From contig JAGCML010000029.1 in NCBI GenBank assembly GCA_017646485.1, positions 1 through 6,753 of the forward strand: DNA of 6,753 bases, in the 5' to 3' direction. This DNA is from Kiritimatiellia bacterium (GTDB taxonomy: Bacteria; Verrucomicrobiota; Kiritimatiellia; RFP12; DVOR01). Numbering within the stretch: position 1 is the stretch's first letter; each line of letters starts with the position of its first letter. A program made the translations under genes and the position numbers. This document shows, in pieces, positions 1 through 6,512 of this stretch. The notes beneath the pieces were generated by a model. It was not told the origin of the DNA. It did not search any database and saw only the letters and a list, made by a program, of their open reading frames with translations.

Positions 1-143
1 GGTTCCTCTATGACCGTGACACACGCCAGGATGCCATGATGGATGTCCGCGCACTGACCATCAAACCCAGCTCCAAAAAGCCCGGCATCTTACAGGGTTC
101 GTTTACATTGAACTGCGCTTACATGCGGCAAGCGGTTGAATAA
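1..143 (+). CDS. C-terminal fragment of a probable pilus/type II secretion assembly protein (PilO/GspM-like)
   Basis: An open frame enters from the left edge (first whole codon at base 3) and ends at TAA 141-143, giving 46 visible residues that end in AYMRQAVE. The 5' part lies outside the window. The fragment has the pattern of a final beta-alpha-beta unit: a strand around VRALTIKP, a polar turn rich in Ser/Lys/Pro, then a strand around LQGSFTLNCAYMR. This resembles the end of PilO/GspM-like inner-membrane proteins, whose periplasmic ferredoxin-like domain finishes on such a strand. The stop lies 37 bases before the secretin start with no visible terminator between, so the two genes probably share a transcript. 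In verrucomicrobial pilus clusters (the Amuc_1098-1102 type) small inner-membrane assembly genes lie beside the secretin gene, which fits. The coding frame is well supported; the function rests on a short tail and on context. Confidence 0.6.
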   Translation, partial: FLYDRDTRQDAMMDVRALTIKPSSKKPGILQGSFTLNCAYMRQAVE

Positions 144-180
144 TACCAGCCGACCAATCACTTTAATGGAGTAAAATACA

Positions 181-2880
181 ATGCGTAACCTTCCACTTTA
201 TCTTCTCTTAGGCTCGACCATGACGCTCGCCACCGTTGCTGAAGCGCAGACCCGTGCCACGCGAACCCCGGCCATTCGCCGCACCAATACCACCAATGCC
301 AATGCACGGACTGGCGCACAGGCCGCTAATGCGACCCCTGCCAATGCCGCCACCTCCACCACTGAAGTGGCGCAACAACTCGCCAAGGCTGAACGCGGCA
401 AGGGCGGTCGCCCCAAATTGAAGTTCGACAATGCGCCCGCTGAACTCTTCTTGCAGATCTACTCTCAGGTCACCCATCGCACCCTCCTCACCTCGCCTGA
501 CGTGCCGAAGGTCACGATGAGCTTGCGTTCGACCGATGAAGAACACTGGACCGACGAAGAATACATCCAGGCTATTGAACAGCAACTCCAGCTCAATGGC
601 ATCGGCCTCATTCCCGTCGGGGAGCGCTTCGCCCTCGTCGTGCCCTTCAAGAGCATCGGCCAACAAGGTATCGAAACCTTCCTCGAGATTCCGCCGGCAG
701 GCCGTCACCCAGAAGAAGGTCGCATCGTTCGTCAGATTTTGACCCCGAAGAATGTCTCGGCTGAAGAGGCACAGAAGGTGATTGAAGGCTTTAAGCGTCC
801 CGATGGTCAGATTCAGTATCTCGAACGCACCAACTCCCTGCTCATCACCGATACGCAGGAAAACGTCAATCGCATGATTGAAATCCTCGCCTTCATCGAC
901 CGCCCCTTGCCCGTACTTGAAGAAGTGCAGGTCTATCCCATCCGCCATGCAAAAGCTGCCGATGTGAAGAAGGCGCTCGAAGAATTCGTAGAAGCTTCGC
1001 GCGAACAGGATGAAAAGAGCAAAAAGTCCACTGCCGCTCCGCGCGTGGGCAACTCCATTAGTGGCGGCATGCAGCGTGGTGTCTCCATCCAGCGCCAACT
1101 CCCTGGCGTCACACGCCCCAGCGCCCCAGCAGAAGAGGCCACTTCTTCTGTAACCGATGCGCTCGTCAATGACGCCGACCGTGGTATGATTCGCGGTAAG
1201 GTGCAGATTATGGCCGATGAACGCTCCAACCAGCTCATCATCGTGACCCGCCCCTCCAACATGGCCTTCTTTGAACGTATCATCAAGGTCTTGGATATTG
1301 AAACGGCACCTGAAATCGCTGTGGAAATCATCCGTTTGAAGTACGCCCAGGCTGAAACCAAGGACTCCAATAAGGGTGTGGCAGACTTGCTCAATGATCT
1401 CATTGACTCCACCTCCTCCAAGAAGGAAGATGCTGACAACCGCAACTCTACCGCAAACGCAAGCAAGAGCAATCTCACCAATCAGAACACCCCCGCAACC
1501 CCGCAGCCGCAGGTTAATCTCTCCTCCTCCAGCAAGAGTAAGATTGGTGAACTCCGTAAGGAAAACATCAAAATCCTCGCAGATAGCCGTATCAATGCCG
1601 TGATGGTGATGGCCTCTCCGGGCGATCTCGCCGCCATTAAGGAAATCATCGCAGAGATGGATATCCCCGTGGCGCAGGTGCTCATTGAAACCGTTGTGCT
1701 CAATGTGACGCTGGGTGAAGACCTTTCGACAGGTATCCAGTGGGTCAAGCGCGTCAGCGGTGGCAACCAGTACAAAGACACCTACGGCGGCGGTGGCATG
1801 CCCAGCGGTGGCGGTTCGCCTGACAACCTCTTTAATTTAGCGACCAATGTCACCTCTGCACTGGGTGCCGTCAACGGTGGTTCGCAGTACTTCGGTACGA
1901 TTAACAAGCTCAATCTCGACTTCCTTATTCGCGCCACCGAAAGCGACACGCGCAGTAAGGTGCTTGAATCGCCCATCTTGATGACGCAAGATAATAAGGA
2001 AGCGACGCTCGAAGCAACCAAGTTGGTTTACCTTTACAATGGTATGAAGTACATGGGTTCGTCCTACAGTGGCGGCTCTGACTATCAGCCTGACATTAAG
2101 CAGGAAGAGGTCGGCTTGACCATCAAGGTCACCCCTCGCATTAATCCCGATGGTACCGTGGTGCTCGAATTCGAAGAAACCTTCCAGGACGTGACCGAAA
2201 AGCAGACCGTGCCTGGCGATGCTAATGCTGGTGCAGGCGGCGAATGGCCCGTACCGAAAACACGTAAGATCTCGGGTAGCATCTCGGTGACAGATGGTCA
2301 GACCGTGGTTATCGGTGGTCTCGTGCAACAAACGCAGAGCGAAACCGAAGGCGGCATTCCGTTACTCAAGGATCTCCCCTACATCGGCAAGTACCTCTTT
2401 GGTTACACCACCAAGAGCGAAAAGCGTGACGAACTCCTCGTCTTCCTCACGCCTTATGTCTTCAAATCCTCGGAAGAAGCTCAGGAAGAAGCCAAGCGTC
2501 GTAAGGATTACCTCGATGCCGCTGGCGTCTGGAATCAGGGTTGGTCGAAGTCTAACCTCGCTGATATCCCCGACGAAGAGGATATGCTCCGTCGTGACAA
2601 GCATAAACGCGTCTATGAACTCAAGCAGATTGAAGCCAAGGAAAAGCGTTCTGAAGCACAGCGTAAGCACGACCAGAAGGTCGAAAAGATGCTGAAGGAC
2701 TCTATCCGTCGTAAGCGTGAGATGCTTGAGGACGAATATGACGAGCTCCCCGAGGCCGAACGTCAAGCCCTTGAAACCGAAATTGAAGAGCAACGCATGA
2801 TGCATCGTGCCCTCCTCAAGGATATCATGGAATCCAACGCCGCCGAAATGGAGGCGTTGGAGGAGGAATCCGCAGAATGA
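181..2880 (+). CDS. Outer-membrane secretin of the GspD/PilQ superfamily (type II secretion or type IV pilus)
   Basis: This protein forms the multimeric outer-membrane channel through which a pilus or secreted proteins pass. Residues 1-22 are a signal peptide (hydrophobic core LYLLLGSTMTLATV, likely cut after AEA22). An Ala/Thr/Asn-rich linker follows to about 75. N-domains follow in order: N0-like about 80-156, N1 about 182-240, N2 about 249-374 interrupted by a polar insert (272-338), and N3 about 380-495 interrupted by a Ser/Asn/Lys insert (404-460). The secretin pore domain is about 499-761, with a Gly-rich loop near 529-545. The family signature is clear at IPLLKDLPYIGKYLFG (726-741), followed by the KRDELLVFLTPYVF strand. 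Residues 762-899 form a long Glu/Lys/Arg-rich helical tail. GGAG at 168-171 lies nine bases before the ATG, and the signal peptide starts directly there. Full-length gene, coupled to the next one. PilQ and GspD cannot be separated from this sequence alone; a pilus role is favoured by the gene order known in Akkermansia. Confidence 0.93.
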   Translation: MRNLPLYLLLGSTMTLATVAEAQTRATRTPAIRRTNTTNANARTGAQAANATPANAATSTTEVAQQLAKAERGKGGRPKLKFDNAPAELFLQIYSQVTHRTLLTSPDVPKVTMSLRSTDEEHWTDEEYIQAIEQQLQLNGIGLIPVGERFALVVPFKSIGQQGIETFLEIPPAGRHPEEGRIVRQILTPKNVSAEEAQKVIEGFKRPDGQIQYLERTNSLLITDTQENVNRMIEILAFIDRPLPVLEEVQVYPIRHAKAADVKKALEEFVEASREQDEKSKKSTAAPRVGNSISGGMQRGVSIQRQLPGVTRPSAPAEEATSSVTDALVNDADRGMIRGKVQIMADERSNQLIIVTRPSNMAFFERIIKVLDIETAPEIAVEIIRLKYAQAETKDSNKGVADLLNDLIDSTSSKKEDADNRNSTANASKSNLTNQNTPATPQPQVNLSSSSKSKIGELRKENIKILADSRINAVMVMASPGDLAAIKEIIAEMDIPVAQVLIETVVLNVTLGEDLSTGIQWVKRVSGGNQYKDTYGGGGMPSGGGSPDNLFNLATNVTSALGAVNGGSQYFGTINKLNLDFLIRATESDTRSKVLESPILMTQDNKEATLEATKLVYLYNGMKYMGSSYSGGSDYQPDIKQEEVGLTIKVTPRINPDGTVVLEFEETFQDVTEKQTVPGDANAGAGGEWPVPKTRKISGSISVTDGQTVVIGGLVQQTQSETEGGIPLLKDLPYIGKYLFGYTTKSEKRDELLVFLTPYVFKSSEEAQEEAKRRKDYLDAAGVWNQGWSKSNLADIPDEEDMLRRDKHKRVYELKQIEAKEKRSEAQRKHDQKVEKMLKDSIRRKREMLEDEYDELPEAERQALETEIEEQRMMHRALLKDIMESNAAEMEALEEESAE
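2859..2866 (+). promoter_or_regulatory. Strong Shine-Dalgarno inside the secretin 3' end (translational coupling)
   Basis: GGAGGAGG lies within the last codons of the secretin gene (MEALEEESAE), ten bases before the ATG of the next gene. The stop and start overlap as ATGA (2877-2880). A near-perfect Shine-Dalgarno plus the overlap shows that the small downstream gene is translated together with the secretin and fixes its start at 2877. Confidence 0.75.
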
Positions 2881-3338
2881 ATCTCTCCGCAGAACAAGAA
2901 GCCCTCGTTCGTCAGTGGGTGGCTGAAGGTGCCTCGCTCAGCGATGTGCAGAAGAATATCCGCTCAGAATTCGGTCTCCATCCGACCTTCTTTGATGTCC
3001 GTATGCTCGTGATGAACCTCGGGGCTACGCTCAAAGATAAGGAAGTGCAGGTCGCCGCAGATGATGTGACCAAGGCAAAGTTGCCCCCGAAGCCGGGTGC
3101 AGCGGCGCCCCAAGCGCCTGGCTCGGTCACCGTTTCGGTGGACACGTTGCAGGTCATCCCTGGTGCGATCATCTCGGGTAGCGTTGTCTTCTCTGATGGC
3201 AATAAGGCGCGATGGTACTTTGATCAGATGGGTCGCTTTGGCTTCGAACCCGAATTGCCGGGTTACACGCCGCCCGAAGGCGATATGCAGTCCTTCAAGG
3301 TGCAGCTCAGCCAGGAACTGCGTCAGCGCGGTCTCTAA
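2877..3338 (+). CDS. Small two-part protein translationally coupled to the secretin, function unknown
   Basis: A 153-residue protein with no signal peptide or membrane segment, so it probably stays in the cytoplasm. Residues 5-50 look like three helices with a helix-turn-helix-like spacing (EALVRQWVAEGASLSDVQKN, then a second helical stretch FFDVRMLVMNLGA). Residues 69-82 are a Pro/Ala linker. Residues 83-130 are predicted beta-rich, with the motif ISGSVVFSDGNKARWYFDQM, followed by a tyrosine-proline turn (GYTPPEGD) and a C-terminal helix (136-151). I have an impression that similar small proteins exist in Verrucomicrobia but cannot name a family. The gene overlaps the secretin by four bases and uses an excellent ribosome binding site, so it is made in step with the channel. 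A role in assembly or in regulating the system is inferred only from position; DNA binding by the N-terminal part is a guess. The frame is very secure, the function is not. Confidence 0.85.
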   Translation: MNLSAEQEALVRQWVAEGASLSDVQKNIRSEFGLHPTFFDVRMLVMNLGATLKDKEVQVAADDVTKAKLPPKPGAAAPQAPGSVTVSVDTLQVIPGAIISGSVVFSDGNKARWYFDQMGRFGFEPELPGYTPPEGDMQSFKVQLSQELRQRGL

Positions 3339-3352
3339 TCACCACCGCTCAC

Positions 3353-3389
3353 AAACGCGCCCTCATGGTCCCAACCTCTGGGCGCGTTT
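3353..3389 (+). terminator. GC-rich hairpin ending the secretin operon
   Basis: AAACGCGCCC (3353-3362) pairs perfectly with GGGCGCGTTT (3380-3389), a 10-bp stem with a 17-base loop. It starts 14 bases after the stop of the 153-residue gene and is followed by a pyrimidine-rich stretch (CTCTTTCATCTC). The A run at the 5' foot and T run at the 3' foot make it usable as a terminator in either direction. The following T tract is short, so termination may be incomplete. Confidence 0.7.
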
Positions 3390-3416
3390 CTCTTTCATCT
3401 CTCCCCACCCTCTCCC

Positions 3417-6056
3417 ATGATGCGCGCCTTCTTTCACGCTTTCCGTCACACCATTCACGCCCTTGCCACGCCTCTCATTGCGGCACTTGCCTTCTTGTGC
3501 ACAACGCTTCAAGCGACCCCAGTAGAGGTCTCGTTTATGGGTGGCTTTGACCCTGACCAACCCGAAAGCGCAGTCACCCGTCAAATCCTTGCCCTCTCTG
3601 CCGAACACCCCGACTTGCGTCCCGTCAAATGGGGCGGCTTGTGGTTGCCGGGCGCAGGTGGACGTTCGCCGCTCCTCCTTGCGATGGCGGGTGGCAATGC
3701 GCCTGACATCTATAACTGTTGGTTTCACATCATCCAGAATGACGTCGCCAATGGCTTCTTGATGCCGCTGGATCATTGGTTGGGACCCGAAGGTAATCAC
3801 TGGGAGGGATGGCAACGCATCCCCGACCTCTGGCATAAGGTGGCCACCGCCAAGGGGCATCTCTATGGCTTGCCTGCCGCCTCTGTCGCCTATTACGGCA
3901 TTATCTATCGTAAAGACCTCGTACAAGCTGCAGGCCTTGACCCCGAACAAACCCCACAAACCTGGGACGAATTCCTCACATGGTGTCGCCAATTGACCAA
4001 TCCTCAAGGCGCCACCGCACGTTCGCAACGCGCCTTTGGTGTCTGCGAAGCTCCGTGGAATTGGTTGCCCTGGATGCAAAGTGCCGGTGGGTCTCCCGTC
4101 TTGCAGACCCGTATTTCACCCCTTCGTGGCACACCGGTTCAATTTCCCATGGAGGCCTTAACCTTCATCACGGCCGATGGCGAAGACCTCTCTGAAGTCG
4201 CCCCACACTGGCGTGCCCACTTTGATTCAGCCGAAGCCATCGCTGCTGCACACTTTTTACAGCAACTCATTTGGGCCCCTTGGATTCGCGATCCCCTCAC
4301 TGGCACTCCGCTCTCCCTAACAGCTGAAGCGCGCGCCGCAGGAGTGCTCCTTCACGAGGGGCGCACCATCCACTTTACAGAAGCCGAGGTGCAGGAGGGT
4401 GTCGTCCGTAAGCTTCCCCTCAATAACGATCCCGAACTCTTCATTCGTGGCGAAGTTGTGGCGATGTTCGCAGGCACCGAGGCCTTAGAACGCATCACAG
4501 GTTCTGGCGGTCTTGACCCCGACCTCATTGGCATGATGCCCTTCCCTGCTCAAACGGCATCCCTTCCGCGCGTCTTTCAGGCCCATCGTCACTTCTGGGG
4601 CATTAGTGAAGGCGTCGCACGTCGTCCCGAGGCCGAACAAGATCTCATCTTCGCCTGCCTTGAACGCCTCGCTTCACCGACCCTCAATGACGAACGCATT
4701 AAGGAACAAGTCCTCGAGGGCAATGCACGTTGGTGCCATCCATCCGATTTGAAACGCCTCGGATTAGAGGCCTATCTCGATGAGATTCCCCCTGCGATTC
4801 GCCAACTCTATGCCGACCTTGACGAAGGAAAGATTGTCGCACGCACCGAACCCTTTGTGGGCTTTTGGCAAGGCGTCAGCGACCTCATCCAACGTCGCCT
4901 CCTTGGCATTCTGCTCTCTGAAGCGGGTCGCAACTTTGATGTTAAAGCCGCATTGCTGCGGATTAATGATGACGCCAATCGCGGCTTGATGTTCCGCGTG
5001 GCAGATGAAGAGATTGCAAAGGGGCGTCCAGTCGCATGGACAATTACCGCCCTGCTCTGCCTTGGCTTACTCACTTTCTTGGTCATCAAGGTGTGGCGTC
5101 TCAAATCTCAACGCGCTTACGAACGCACCCTTGCTCAAAACAGCCCCACGCTTCCAAAAGAAAAGCACGCTTGGCATGCCTCGCCCATCACCATTGTCTG
5201 CCTCATGCTCGCCCCAGCCTTAATCAGTATCACGGTGTGGAGTTACTATCCCCTCATCCGTGGTGTGCTGATGGCCTTCCGTGACTACCACATCGTTGGC
5301 GAAAGTCCATGGGTGGGCTTTGATAACTTTATTCTCGTGGCCACCGATTGGGGCTTTTGGTGTAGCGCAGGCCGCACGCTGAAGTACGTCTTCCTCACGT
5401 TGGCCCTGGGATTCTTCACCCCAGTCATCCTCGCCATCCTCCTCTCGGAAATTCCGCGTGGCAAGGTCTTCTTCCGCACGCTCTACTTCCTGCCGCACCT
5501 CACGTCAACCCTCGTCATCACACTCTTATGGCAGTTGATGTATGACCCCACCGAAAAGGGGATGCTCAATCAGATGCTCGCCTTTTTTGGATTGCCCCAT
5601 CAAACGTGGTTGCAAGACCCTGCCTGGGCAATGGTCTGTTGCGTTCTCCCAGGGGTTTGGGCTGGCGCTGGCATGGCTTCGCTCATCTATATCGCCGCCT
5701 TACAGGCGCTCCCTGCAGACTACACCGAGGCTGCCGCCATTGACGGTGCTGGGTATTGGGGCCGCTTCCGCCATGTCCTCTTGCCCCAAATTATGCCCTT
5801 AATGGTCATCAACTTTGTTGGAGCCTTTATTGCAGCCTTCCAAAGCATCGGCAGTATCTTCCTCCTCACCTTTGGTGGCCCAGGAGATGCCACAGACGTG
5901 CTCTCTCTCGCTATCTGGAAAGAGGCTTACAACAATCTCCGCATGGGCTCTGCCACCGCAATGGCGTGGTTCCTCGGCACGGCACTTGTGGGTTTCACCT
6001 ACCTCCAATTCCGCATTCTGCGTAAGGTGGAATTCCGTCGCGCAGAAGAAAATTAA
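3417..6056 (+). CDS. Fused ABC sugar transporter: periplasmic solute-binding protein joined to a MalF/UgpA-type permease
   Basis: This 879-residue protein combines two parts of a CUT1-type carbohydrate importer. Residues 1-33 are a signal peptide (likely cut after LQA33). Residues 36 to about 520 are a family 1-type solute-binding domain, seen from AGGNAPDIYNCW (91-102), a pattern of the type NGFLMPLDHW, YGLPAASVAYYGIIYRKDL (150-168) and GEVVAMFAGTEAL (345-357). A membrane helix at 539-557 is followed by a basic stretch (KVWRLKSQRAYER), placing it in the cytoplasm. The permease domain, about 590-875, has six hydrophobic segments. Its EAA loop, EAAAIDGAGYWGRF...LLP (771-790), is the site that docks the ATPase. 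The topology is consistent: periplasmic binding domain, one crossing, then a normal N-in, C-in permease. The binding part is longer than usual, with extra sequence at about 225-340. The start has no Shine-Dalgarno; ATG 3417 or 3420 is chosen because the signal peptide begins there, the frame has no other start back to the stop at 3336, and the next ATG (3537) would lose it. The substrate is unknown, probably a sugar or glycerol-phosphate-like compound. Confidence 0.92.
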   Translation: MMRAFFHAFRHTIHALATPLIAALAFLCTTLQATPVEVSFMGGFDPDQPESAVTRQILALSAEHPDLRPVKWGGLWLPGAGGRSPLLLAMAGGNAPDIYNCWFHIIQNDVANGFLMPLDHWLGPEGNHWEGWQRIPDLWHKVATAKGHLYGLPAASVAYYGIIYRKDLVQAAGLDPEQTPQTWDEFLTWCRQLTNPQGATARSQRAFGVCEAPWNWLPWMQSAGGSPVLQTRISPLRGTPVQFPMEALTFITADGEDLSEVAPHWRAHFDSAEAIAAAHFLQQLIWAPWIRDPLTGTPLSLTAEARAAGVLLHEGRTIHFTEAEVQEGVVRKLPLNNDPELFIRGEVVAMFAGTEALERITGSGGLDPDLIGMMPFPAQTASLPRVFQAHRHFWGISEGVARRPEAEQDLIFACLERLASPTLNDERIKEQVLEGNARWCHPSDLKRLGLEAYLDEIPPAIRQLYADLDEGKIVARTEPFVGFWQGVSDLIQRRLLGILLSEAGRNFDVKAALLRINDDANRGLMFRVADEEIAKGRPVAWTITALLCLGLLTFLVIKVWRLKSQRAYERTLAQNSPTLPKEKHAWHASPITIVCLMLAPALISITVWSYYPLIRGVLMAFRDYHIVGESPWVGFDNFILVATDWGFWCSAGRTLKYVFLTLALGFFTPVILAILLSEIPRGKVFFRTLYFLPHLTSTLVITLLWQLMYDPTEKGMLNQMLAFFGLPHQTWLQDPAWAMVCCVLPGVWAGAGMASLIYIAALQALPADYTEAAAIDGAGYWGRFRHVLLPQIMPLMVINFVGAFIAAFQSIGSIFLLTFGGPGDATDVLSLAIWKEAYNNLRMGSATAMAWFLGTALVGFTYLQFRILRKVEFRRAEEN

Positions 6057-6069
6057 TCCACGCAAGCAG

Positions 6070-6090
6070 ACGCGCAGTAAAACTGCGTGT
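6070..6090 (+). terminator. Hairpin just after the transporter gene, possible weak terminator
   Basis: ACGCGCAGT (6070-6078) pairs with ACTGCGTGT (6082-6090) around a three-base AAA loop, nine pairs with one G-U. It begins 14 bases after the TAA. No T run follows directly (GTGTGGGCGG), so it is either a weak or factor-assisted terminator or a 3' end stabiliser. Confidence 0.4.
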
Positions 6091-6145
6091 GTGTGGGCGG
6101 TTGCGACGTATCGTGCATGTGATTTTTAACACTATAAACACCAGA

Positions 6146-6201
6146 AGATGCGTTGATCTTTTCGTAACACTAGGCTTCGCCCACGAAAAGCCAACGCATC
6201 T
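6146..6201. repeat. Long imperfect inverted repeat B
   Basis: AGATGCGTTG (6146-6155) pairs with CAACGCATCT (6192-6201), ten perfect pairs. After a small internal loop, CTTTTCGT (6158-6165) pairs with ACGAAAAG (6183-6190), eight perfect pairs. The loop is 17 bases and contains GCTTCGC (6174-6180), which can instead pair with GCGAAGC at 6202-6208. The design favours a structured DNA or RNA element rather than a chance palindrome. No T tract follows, so it is not a standard terminator. Confidence 0.7.
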
Positions 6202-6202
6202 G

Positions 6203-6227
6203 CGAAGCATGTGAAAGCACTGCATGT
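6203..6227 (+). repeat. Direct repeat unit, copy 1 (second copy 6332-6355)
   Basis: The 25 bases beginning CGAAGCATGTGA and ending CATGT recur at 6332-6355 as 24 bases with one deletion and a few substitutions in the middle (aaagc versus ggg; tgcatgt versus tacatgt). In copy 2 the unit lies inside a hairpin; in copy 1 it runs into a TTTTTT stretch (6226-6232). Confidence 0.6.
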
Positions 6228-6233
6228 TTTTTA

Positions 6234-6249
6234 ACGCAAGGACGCAAGG
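6234..6249 (+). repeat. Tandem 8-bp repeat
   Basis: ACGCAAGG occurs twice in direct succession (6234-6241, 6242-6249) just before inverted repeat C. A related CACGCAAGCAGACGCGCAG stretch lies at the start of the tract (6060-6078). Confidence 0.5.
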
Positions 6250-6253
6250 TCTT

Positions 6254-6324
6254 GTTCCGTCGCGCAACTCGTACGCCAGGGAGATTCTGCTTCGCAGTCT
6301 CTCCCCCGAGTATGCCGACGGAAC
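6254..6324. repeat. Long imperfect inverted repeat C
   Basis: A 71-base structure with nested arms. GTTCCGTCG (6254-6262) pairs with CGACGGAAC (6316-6324). GCA plus ACTCG (6264-6271) pairs with CGAGT and TGC (6307-6315, one bulged A). GGGAGA (6279-6284) pairs with TCTCCC (6300-6305). CTGC (6287-6290) pairs with GCAG (6294-6297) around a TTC loop. The loop end again contains GCTTCGC (6289-6295). The regular nesting supports a real stem-loop element. Confidence 0.7.
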
Positions 6325-6374
6325 GCTGACACGAAGCATGTGAGGGACTACATGTCGTTCTTCGCACGTCAGCG
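6324..6374. repeat. Imperfect inverted repeat D, directly abutting C
   Basis: CGCTGAC (6324-6330) pairs with GTCAGCG (6368-6374), CGAAG (6332-6336) with CTTCG (6360-6364), and CATGT (6337-6341) with ACATG (6350-6354). The loop is GAGGGACT. It shares base 6324 with the end of repeat C and contains copy 2 of the direct unit also present at 6203-6227. Confidence 0.65.
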
Positions 6375-6379
6375 CTAAT

Positions 6380-6419
6380 CTGCGGCGCAGCCACTTTACT
6401 GGGGAGTGGGGACTGCCCC
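6380..6419. repeat. Cluster of three short hairpins
   Basis: CTGC/GCAG (6380-6383 with 6387-6390), CCACT/AGTGG (6391-6395 with 6405-6409) and GGGG/CCCC (6408-6411 with 6416-6419). The last two overlap by two bases and so are alternatives at the boundary. Each stem is short and would be weak evidence alone, but they follow directly on repeats B to D. Confidence 0.4.
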
Positions 6420-6433
6420 CGTCTATCATCTGT

Positions 6434-6449
6434 CGCCCTTTCAGGGCTT
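6434..6449 (+). repeat. REP-like mini-hairpin unit, copy 1 (+)
   Basis: CGCCCTTTCAGGGCTT contains a five-pair stem GCCCT/AGGGC (6435-6439 with 6443-6447) around a TTC loop. The whole 16 bases occur again as an exact reverse complement at 6668-6683, so the two copies bracket a 250-base segment. The 14 bases TCAGGGCTTATCTA (6441-6454) also recur directly at 6556-6569. Confidence 0.75.
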
Positions 6450-6456
6450 ATCTATT

Positions 6457-6474
6457 ACAATTCGCTATAATTGT
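6457..6474. repeat. Short AT-rich inverted repeat
   Basis: ACAATT (6457-6462) pairs with AATTGT (6469-6474) around CGCTAT. It could be an operator-like palindrome or part of the repeat element; nothing else decides it. Confidence 0.35.
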
Positions 6475-6512
6475 GCCGTCTTCTTGATATCGAAGGAGTT
6501 ATTAAAAAGATG

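Noticed and set aside
208..1098. 296-codon minus-strand frame opposite the secretin gene
   Set aside because: It is a mirror of the strongly coding + frame; its sequence shows no family pattern, and the + frame has a signal peptide and secretin domains.
6146..6374. Integron attC sites
   Set aside because: The hairpins are long and imperfect as in attC, but the required GTTRRRY and RYYYAAC core sites are not present at their ends and there is no integron integrase in the window.
5995..6429. 144-codon open frame on the minus strand across the hairpin ladder and the 3' end of the transporter gene
   Set aside because: It crosses several inverted repeats, overlaps the transporter in antisense, has no domain pattern and an atypical composition rich in Arg, His and Cys. 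Open frames of this kind arise easily in GC-rich repeats.
6057..6430. tRNA or other standard RNA gene
   Set aside because: No T-arm GTTCGANTC-type motif and no cloverleaf arrangement could be found; the stems are much longer than tRNA arms.
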